This document shows positions 55,985 to 64,000 of a DNA stretch of 64,000 nt, piece by piece. Source of the DNA: Cepaea nemoralis (lineage: Eukaryota; Mollusca; Gastropoda; Stylommatophora; Helicidae). The notes under the pieces were generated by a model. It was not told where the DNA came from. It searched no databases and worked only from the letters and a program-made list of their open reading frames with translations. A program made the translations under genes and the position numbers. The stretch spans positions 1 to 64,000 of the forward strand of contig JACEFZ010022401.1 of the NCBI GenBank assembly GCA_014155875.1, given 5' to 3'. Within the stretch, counting starts at the first letter, position 1. Each line of letters begins with the position of its first letter.

Positions 55985-56282
55985 GGGAGTCTCTGTGGCA
56001 AAGTGGTTACATTGTCTGCTCCGAGGCTTGTGGGTTCAATTCCGGGCTACGTCGTTCGGTTCGCGATGGCAATTTTCTCGGGCAGCTCCTGGGAGTCGTC
56101 GCTGGAGCAACAGAGTTCGTGCTTTGTGCGATGCTTTCGGCAGGTCGCTCTGCGGAAAGAGACCTAGTCATATGGGATATAACCCGGTGCAATGAAGTCG
56201 ATCTTCATGGTCCTTTAAACCCTCTTGTTACGGGTGGCTCCATATATCCAGTGGGTGCGAATGAGAGTTTACTTTACCTTTA
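55985..56282 (+). mobile_element. tRNA-derived SINE, family C
   Basis: A-box-like 'ctgtggcaaagtggtt' (55994-56009) and B-box 'tgggttcaattcc' (56030-56042) are well spaced for a Pol III promoter. The core is 'gggagtcgtcgctggagcaa', 'cagagttcgtgctttgtgcg' and 'atgctttcggcaggtcgctc'. The 3' end is 'ttactttacctt'. It is the best-preserved family C copy. Confidence 0.85.
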
Positions 56283-57093
56283 AACCTGCATAAATATGTA
56301 TGAACCTGTATGAACCTTATAAACCTGGATAAACCTTAAACATCTGTAAACACTTGTATGAACCTGTATAAACCTTATAAACATGTATACACCTTATAAA
56401 CCTGTATAAACCTGCATAAATATGTATTAACCTGTATGAACCTTATAAACCTGGATAAACCTTAAACATCTGTAAACACTTGTATAAACCTGTATAAACC
56501 TTATAAACATGTATACACCTTATAAACCTGTATAAACCTGCATAAACCTGTATAAACATGCATAAACCTGTATAAACTTGCATAAACCTGTATAAACCTG
56601 TCCATTCATCATGTGCCATACCGGTAAACGTAGACGGTCATGTTTCGCTATCTCACTCGATCACCAGAGTCGTGGATCAGCTCCGTGTTCCTGCCTCGAC
56701 CATGCCACGTGGCCAAGCCATCCAGGTATTTACTTCTCTGTCTTCCTCTTGGTCTCATCTCTTCGATCTTGACAGTTGTCACCAAGTTCTCCAATTCATT
56801 TCTTCTCATAACATGCCTAAAAAATTTTGACTGTCTACGTCTAATGACTCTAATCAGTTTACGATCTTCATTTGTTTCTTGAAGGATTTGTTCATAGGTT
56901 TTTCTGTCTGTCCATGGTATTCTTTGAATTTTCGTCGGAAACCCCACTTCCACAGCCAGCAGATATTTTTCCAGCTTGTCTGCCCATTGTCCATACTTCA
57001 CATCCATACAAAAGTACAGGTTCTATGTAGCACTTCAACACTCTTTAACGTGTATAAACCTTATATACCTGTATAAATCTGTTTAAACCTGTA
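56283..57093. repeat. ATAAACCTGT-type minisatellite, split by RTE
   Basis: Units of ~10-20 bp ('cctgtataaaccttataaa', 'cctgcataaa') at 56283-56600 resume at 57050-57093 after an RTE insertion. They resume again in 58509-58535 after a Helitron insertion. Confidence 0.9.
56601..57049 (-). pseudogene. RTE-clade LINE (lineage C), RT C-terminus
   Basis: The minus strand reads 'MDVKYGQWADKLEKYLLAVE', 'IPWTDRKTYEQILQETNEDR', 'RRRQSKFFRHVMRRNELENL', 'GLATWHGRGRNTELIHDSGD' and 'RVR'. This is a lineage distinct from A and B, with its own C-terminus. The 3' end 'tggcacatgatga' lies at ~56610. It sits inside the minisatellite. Confidence 0.87.
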
Positions 57094-58508
<1,415 letters not shown>

Positions 58509-58619
58509 TAATTTATAAACCTAGTATAAACAACAGCCATCGAGAATTGAAAGTAATGTAAAAGGTTACCCTTGAGTTAGCCGAAAGGTGTCTATGCCAA
58601 GTAAGTAAAAACTATTTCT

Positions 58620-58860
58620 TGCATGTCCTTTGCAGGACGTCGTAATCAACTCCAGCATTTCATGTTGTCTTTGATTTTCTAGGCACTACAACATTCATTA
58701 GCTTTCCATTCTGAAACACCCACAGTCATACCATTGTTAAAAATCAACGCAAGGCAGTCTGCTTTCAAATCTCCTGCAGCTGATTTTGAACCAGGTAATG
58801 TCGGGATTGTGAAACGTGGTCGATACACCTTAGATACCGATGTGACCCGCTGCAGGAACA
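58620..58860 (-). mobile_element. SINE family A, diverged
   Basis: On the minus strand 'tgcagcgggtcacatcggta' (head region), 'ggttcaaaatcagctgcagg', and the body and end 'gattacgacgtcctgcaaag' with 'gacatgca'. Confidence 0.65.
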
Positions 58861-58959
58861 CGTGACTAAGTAGACATTCCTGGACATAATTCGGATCTTG
58901 TCTATTTGATCATGTGTATTGCTGCAGGAAGTGTACTTCCACGCATGACAAAGATACGT

Positions 58960-59062
58960 ATTATGTCCAGGGGTATCTAGTTGGTTATGCTCTGAAGTAC
59001 ACGTATTCATACAGCGAGGTGTTGTCGTCGTTTGGAGGTGACAGGTTCGAATCCCGGATCTG
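58960..59062 (+). mobile_element. Isolated tRNA-like head
   Basis: 'gtatctagttggttatgctc' and, 60 bases later, B-box 'aggttcgaatcccgg' (59041-59055). It is probably the 5' end of a SINE, directly followed by another SINE. Confidence 0.45.
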
Positions 59063-59065
59063 TGG

Positions 59066-59280
59066 CTAAGGTCTCTGTGGCTAAGGGCTTGCGAACGCGG
59101 TTTGTGAGCCCGTATACCCGGGTTCGAAACACGGCGGTGCTAGTTTCTTCGAAAAAAGGTATAGGTGCCGGTAGTTCAGAAAGCAATGGCAAACTACTGA
59201 ACATAACATTTGCCCAGGAATCACTAACAGCGAATATGCTGGGGTTGACTGCTACATCCTGTGAAGGACATGCAACTTAA
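59066..59280 (+). mobile_element. tRNA-derived SINE, family A
   Basis: A-box-like 'ctgtggctaagggcttgc' and B-box 'gggttcgaaacac' (59120-59132), body 'ggtgccggtagttcagaaag' and 'caatggcaaactactgaaca', end 'catcctgtgaaggacatgca' plus 'act'. This is the cleanest plus-strand family A copy. Confidence 0.88.
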
Positions 59281-59439
59281 TTTGTTTAGTGCGTCATATG
59301 ATGTCTACTTTTTTCTTCTACGATACACGTCTATACTTGTGTGCTTATTTAAAAATAACATGTTTTGATGTCTCCAAGACCTGAGCTTGTGACATTTTTG
59401 TAGTTTTTGTGTTTCACTGTAGATGTATCAATGTCTTTC

Positions 59440-59615
59440 CAGGTAGATTTGTGGAGAGAAAGACAGGGGAAGACAGCGAGAGAAAGTTCTGGACAGTCTT
59501 GCATCATGGCGCTGGGGGGAGTCAATACATGAATTGATCCATGCCGTCAGAGATCGCATAATATGGAAAAGCATGATCACCCACGTCAGTCGGTAAGGCA
59601 CTTGCTGATAATGAT
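59440..59615 (+). mobile_element. RTE-like LINE 3' end
   Basis: 'gtggagagaaagacagggga' and 'agacagcgagag', with 'gcactggctgataatgat'-like ending 'gcacttgctgataatgataa', follow the RTE C-terminus pattern. It is weakly conserved. Confidence 0.5.
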
Positions 59616-59779
59616 AATTACTGTCTTATTTTGGTTTTGTTTGCAACTAGTTTATTTACAGGTATGTAGGTAATACTATACTTGGTGAGTAGGTAGGTTT
59701 GCTGTGGGATAATTACGCAGTTACGCAGGCTTAAACAAGTAACGAAAAATAGTAGGTTAATATTTATATGGATACATGA

Positions 59780-60095
59780 ATGAATAGATGGATGAATGGA
59801 TGAATGAATGAATGAATGAATGAATGAATGATTGAATGAATGAATGCATAAAGGACATGAATAAATAAACGAGTAAAACAATGAATGAATAAATTGGGAA
59901 AAACCACACATTTAGTGAATGAATGAACGAATGCAAGCATGAATTAATTAACGGACGAATGAATGACGGAGTTAAGGAACAGAATAAATGAATAAAAAAA
60001 AGAAATGAATGAATGAATGAATGAATCTACAAGGATATGAATGAATGAATGAACGAATGAATGAATGAATGAATGAATGAATGAATGAATTAAGT
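59780..60095. repeat. (GAAT)n-rich tract
   Basis: Tetranucleotide runs at 59795-59846, 60004-60027 and 60039-60089 with decayed spacers. Confidence 0.93.
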
Positions 60096-60394
60096 AATGA
60101 AGAAAACCCGTGAATAAAATTAAATTCTGCTCTACTAATATCTCTAGAAGTGTGTTGCCTCGTGAAATGTCTAAGTTGCCCCTTTAGGAAACATTTTCTC
60201 GAGAGAAAATAACAACATTGACAAATAGCAGGCCCCAGGGGAATGCCCAGCGCCGATCATCAATCACGGATGATTGATGCGTCCTAGTGACTAACACTCA
60301 GAAGAATAAATATTTTCAGACCTACGTATTTCATGGTTATCATAATCTGGCGATGCGTCCTGTGTAGAACCTAGGCAGTGTTAGTCTTTCGAAA

Positions 60395-60715
60395 ATTCTC
60401 CGTATCATTATTTTCTCCGAAAATTCTCTGCATCATAATTTCTCTTAAAATTCTCTGTATCATCAATTTCTCTGAAAATTATTGGTTTCATCATTTTCTC
60501 TGAAACTCCACTACATCATCATTGTCTCCAAAAATTCTTTGTGTCATCATTTTCTCTGTAAATACGCTGTATCGTTATTTTCTCTGAAAATTCTGTTTCT
60601 TCATTTCCTCTTAAACTTCACTGTATCATCATTTTCTCCCAACATTCTCTCTATCATCATTTTCTCTGTTGCATTTGCTATTGTTTTCTTCTTGGAGATG
60701 GCCGTTATTATCATT
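60395..60715. repeat. Minisatellite, ~28-bp unit
   Basis: The unit is around 'tcatcattttctctgaaaat' followed by 'tctctgta'. There are about eleven diverged copies. Confidence 0.88.
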
Positions 60716-60889
60716 TTCTTACAATGTAATCCTAACACTAAGTCTAAGGTCATTTCGAATGATTTCGAGTCAAGTCAGTATTTTAAAAATAAATTAATCT
60801 GACTTGTGTTACATGATTGAACGCTTTTGTGTAGACAATGAAGCAGAGATGTAGGTCTCACGTTCTGTACTGCCGAATATACATCGCTC

Positions 60890-61096
60890 TTACGTGCCAA
60901 TGTGGAAACCTTTTGAAAATAACATTCGTTCCTTCGTTCTTTCTTTTTTCATCTCATGCTTTCTTTGTCTCTGTTATATTCTGTATCCCTGTGTGTTTGT
61001 CCGGTAAAACTGATACATTCCGTGTGTCATGTGCACTTGCAATGACTGATATTTATCCGCTTTGTTTATCCTTTGTCAGATATTGCATGCAAATGG

Positions 61097-61161
<65 letters not shown>
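60890..61161 (+). repeat. Repeat R5 with 3' (TC)n, copy 2
   Basis: Aligns with 50896-51200. It shares 'ccttcgtt', 'gataca', 'cttgcaatga' and 'gcatgcaaatggaatctctc'. Confidence 0.8.
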
Positions 61162-61165
<4 letters not shown>

Positions 61166-61390
61166 CTCGCTCCCCCTATATCTTCCCCCTCTATTTTTTC
61201 ATCTCTCTGTCTCCCTCTCTCTCCCTCCTTCTCTTTCGCCCTCTCTCCCTCCTTATCTTTCGCTCGCTCTCTCCCTCTCTTTCTGTCCCCTCCTTCTCTC
61301 CCTCTCCATCTCTCCTCCTCTCTCTCCATCTCTCCCCCTCTCTTAATCTCCCACTCTCTCTTCCTCCTTCTCTCTCTCCCTCTCTATTTT
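61162..61390. repeat. Polypyrimidine CT-rich tract
   Basis: Irregular CCCTCTCT-type sequence following the (TC)n array. Confidence 0.93.
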
Positions 61391-61824
61391 AAGTACTGCT
61401 TGTAGAAAAACTAAGAATTATAACAGAACTGACCCAAATGAATATAGACTCGGCAATGTCACACCACGACACCGCAAGGCACAAGAAGAAATGGATGAGA
61501 TGCGATGACACTACCAGCGCAGTTAGCTATCAACTTCGATAGCGTACCCGCTTAATAACCGTAAGCAAGAGCGTATTAGTCATGATCACCAGTGCCAGCT
61601 GGAGTCCTGACACCTGAAGAAAAACAGTAAGATATTGAAGGAGAAATAAACAGTTTAGCTGCTCACTGCGTGGCGGTTGCTCTCGGGCACCAGGCCTTTA
61701 TCTTTCATACACTTGAAGCTTAGCATTGTAGGCCGATATTTCCAAGCATTCAAAATTACACAACTTTTACCTAGCCATTTTTTTTTTTTTTTGGTTTCGG
61801 TGCGTTTTAGTTGTATATTTTAAA
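61391..61824. other. No gene recognised
   Basis: A T-run lies near 61779-61791. Nothing else was identified. Confidence 0.35.
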
Positions 61825-63080
61825 TGCATTCATTCATTCGGTAGCATGTCCTTTGCAGAACCTTGCACCGATAACAACTGCTCGATCATAAGCAAGATGT
61901 TCCGCGTCCGATACTCCCATCCGGAGATCATCCGCCACATCCTGCACCCATTTTCTCTTTGGCATTTCTCTTCCTCTCTTCCCATGCGTATACCCTTCCA
62001 TCATTGTTCTCTCCAAACTTTCATGACATTTCAAGTGACCAAAATATTTCAATGTTTTCTTTGTTTTATCGTCTTTATAGCCAACCCTCTTCAATAATCA
62101 GCTCTTGAAGTATGAATGCATTTGCTCTTTTCTTTTGCCAAGATATTCTTAGAACCCGTCAATAACATTTATATTGAAAGGCATTTATGCGCTGTTCAGC
62201 TTGTTTAGTAAGTGTCCATGTCTCACAGGTTTACGTTGCAATGGGAAAGATACATGTTCTTATAAATCTAATTTTTGTAGTTCTATCAGTCCCACTCCAT
62301 AATTTATTCAGTTGTTTTGGTCTCTAAAGAGGAAAAGATATTCGTCTTTTATTTTTTTTTCCACTGTGTCACCATTGTTGATAATCAATGACCCAAGATA
62401 TTCGAAATTTCCCACCACCTCCAATTTTCCCTCATTAACATATAATTCTTTCTCCATAGTAGTTTTATCTGTATGCATTATCTTTGTTTTTGCTATGTTA
62501 AAATAGAAGTTGTGATTTTCACTATTCTTTTGGATTGAGGTTATTAGAGTTTCTATACTATTCTGTGATGTGGATAATAATGCTGTATCATCAGCATACC
62601 GAATCTCTGATATTTCATGACCACCGAAATTTAGGGCATCATATAGCTCCCTGGTTATATCATCTCTGACATTTCTCATTATATTTTCGGTCTACAGGTT
62701 AAACAAATAGGGGGACAGCACACAGCCCTGACGGACTCCTTGCTTGATGCCAAACCAATCTGATGTTGTTGATCTAGATAGAGCATTTCTATGAGTTCTA
62801 CTACCTATGATGGAAAGCCCATATTTCTTATGGTTTCCCAAAGTTTCTCATGTTGTGCACAGTAAAAAGCCTTTGAATAATCCACACAACTTGAGAAAAG
62901 GTTTACATTAAATTCTCTGCACTTCTCTATGATTAAACATCATGTTGAATATTTGATCTCTTGTTCCCATTCACTGTCTAAATCCAGCTTGAACCACGTT
63001 AATCTCTTCTTTCATTTTCTTACGAAGTCTTCCCATTATGACTTTTAGTAGAATGTTACTTGCATGTCTGATCGGGGCAA
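61825..63080 (-). pseudogene. RTE-clade LINE (lineage B), RT with YADD motif
   Basis: The most complete RT in the window. Reading down the minus strand: 'MGRLRKKMKEEINVVQAGF', 'IKQGVRQGCVLSPYLFNL', an in-frame TAG near 62698, then 'YDALNFGGHEISEIRYADDT' (motif C, 'YADDTALL'), 'KNSENHNFYFNIAKTKIMHT', 'KLEVVGNFEYLGSLIINNGD' and 'TVEKKIKDEYLFLFRDQ'. Beyond a frameshift near 62310 come 'TKKTLKYFGHLKCHESLERT' and 'GKRGREMPKRKWVQDVADDL'. The tail is a (CATT)n/(GAAT)n remnant at 61827-61838. The polymerase is disabled by the stop and several frameshifts. The APE endonuclease is missing. Confidence 0.9.
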
Positions 63081-63264
63081 CAGTTCTATAGTTGGTGCAT
63101 AATACAATTTAAATACCCGGTTTAGTATCTGCCTCGTTAGTATAGTTTTACACTCAAGTCGTTAACTATTAATCTTTAACATTATCTGATAGAACATCCA
63201 TGCATGAAAAACAAACGTTATTTACGTGTTAAGCCATTCTAATATAGCCACGGCTATATCAGAA

Positions 63265-63500
63265 ATCAGAATGGCAGGAGTGTGGAAAAGTTAGAGTATA
63301 TTGTCACAACGGGAAAGTTGGAGGGGAGGGGAGGCAGTGGAGTGACCAAGAGAGAAGATGCTGGGCATTTTGATATCATGGCTTTGATGAACATCAGTAT
63401 CGGAAATGATGTGGAAGAGCCGAGACAGATGATTGTTTACAGACATAATCACCAAAGTCACACGGCATGGACTATAAGATGGAGATATAACAGTTAGCAC
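63265..63500 (+). pseudogene. RTE LINE fragment, C-terminal end
   Basis: 'MEKLEYIVTTGKLEGRGGS' (63282-63338) corresponds to the 'ALENIMTTGKIEGKRGRGRP' block of lineage A. Downstream similarity fades. Confidence 0.65.
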
Positions 63501-63619
63501 GCATGCCATAAGTATGGGTTTGTTGTATATATTTAATTTTCTGTGCCCAAGGGCCATTAATATTAATACAATATCGCTTTATACACAAATACAAATACGC
63601 GCTCACAAGCGCTGAAACG

Positions 63620-63626
63620 CGCGAGT

Positions 63627-63668
<42 letters not shown>

Positions 63669-64000
63669 AGACACATGCGAATACGCACCCAAACACACAC
63701 ACACAGATACGCACACACAAATACGCTCACACGCGCGCGTGCACACACACACATACAAACACGCACATACGTGCTCACACGCGAGCGTGCATACATACAG
63801 ACACGCAAATACGCACCCAAACACACACACACACACATGCACACACACAAATACTCCTCCAGACACACAGCCGCACACACACCCACATAAATGCGCGCCC
63901 ACACACACACGCACACAAATACGCTCCCACTCACGCACACACACTCACACACACGCACACACACACACACTCACACACATACACACATACAATTCAAGCG
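63620..64000. repeat. (CA)n-rich tract to the window end
   Basis: Imperfect (CA)n with TA, GC and AT interruptions, ending with the window. Cys/Val and His/Thr frames are artefacts. Confidence 0.95.

Noticed and set aside
55994..56042. A functional tRNA gene
   Set aside because: A- and B-box-like words are well spaced, but no acceptor stem or cloverleaf closes, and the segment continues into a SINE body repeated elsewhere. The same applies to 59066-59132, 29108-29170 and 43605-43670.

Overview
This window is repeat-dominated genomic DNA from a multicellular animal. The only host gene I can support is two exons of a neuroglian/L1CAM-type cell adhesion gene on the minus strand (35864-36182 and 33368-33741), with canonical splice sites and matching intron phase. 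The protein resembles the invertebrate neuroglian family. Together with RTE LINEs, Penelope-like elements, Helitrons, hAT and mariner relics, several tRNA-derived SINE families and very abundant microsatellites, this suggests a protostome invertebrate, perhaps a lophotrochozoan such as a mollusc. The taxon is an inference and cannot be fixed from this sequence alone. No bacterial-style operons, rRNA genes, CRISPR arrays or intact tRNA genes were seen.

Layout. 1-7454: a diffuse repeat, then two Helitron-like elements joined directly head to tail (1028-4125 and 4126-7454), each with a ~2 kb polypurine (GGA)-rich tract and four copies of its own 3' end motif separated by (CTGT)n. 7455-10280: RTE LINE and rearranged Penelope-like fragments. 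10281-14396: a hAT transposon with a decayed ZBED/GTF2IRD2-like transposase, carrying a nested hAT MITE with a perfect 8-bp duplication and a SINE. 14400-19700: SINEs, a mariner relic and a 48-bp minisatellite. 19690-26130: 229-bp near-identical repeats, a ~1.16 kb (CTGT)n array, (TTC)n, (GA)n and (GAA)n tracts, and an RTE copy. 26300-31400: a foldback MITE, a hAT relic, a SINE nested inside a SINE, and a ~1.9 kb minisatellite. 31660-36830: SINEs, RTE and the neuroglian exons. 36830-47500: SINEs, a palindromic MITE, an RTE endonuclease fragment and scattered RTE 3' ends. 47500-50520: RTE with an inserted SINE, a Penelope-like GIY-YIG endonuclease copy, and RTE with an inserted composite microsatellite. 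50540-55105: microsatellite-rich DNA, including an array built on the same composite module and a homogeneous 58-bp satellite. 55575-64000: SINEs, a 10-20 bp minisatellite invaded by both an RTE and a third Helitron, more SINEs, an RTE copy with a readable reverse transcriptase, and a CA-rich end.

Most long open frames here are low-complexity artefacts of microsatellites. The most useful biology is the dated nesting of elements, shown by target-site duplications and empty-site comparisons. Other points of interest are the tandem Helitron dimer, microsatellites that travel with or start at mobile-element boundaries, and a SINE tail that may supply the branch point for a neuroglian exon.
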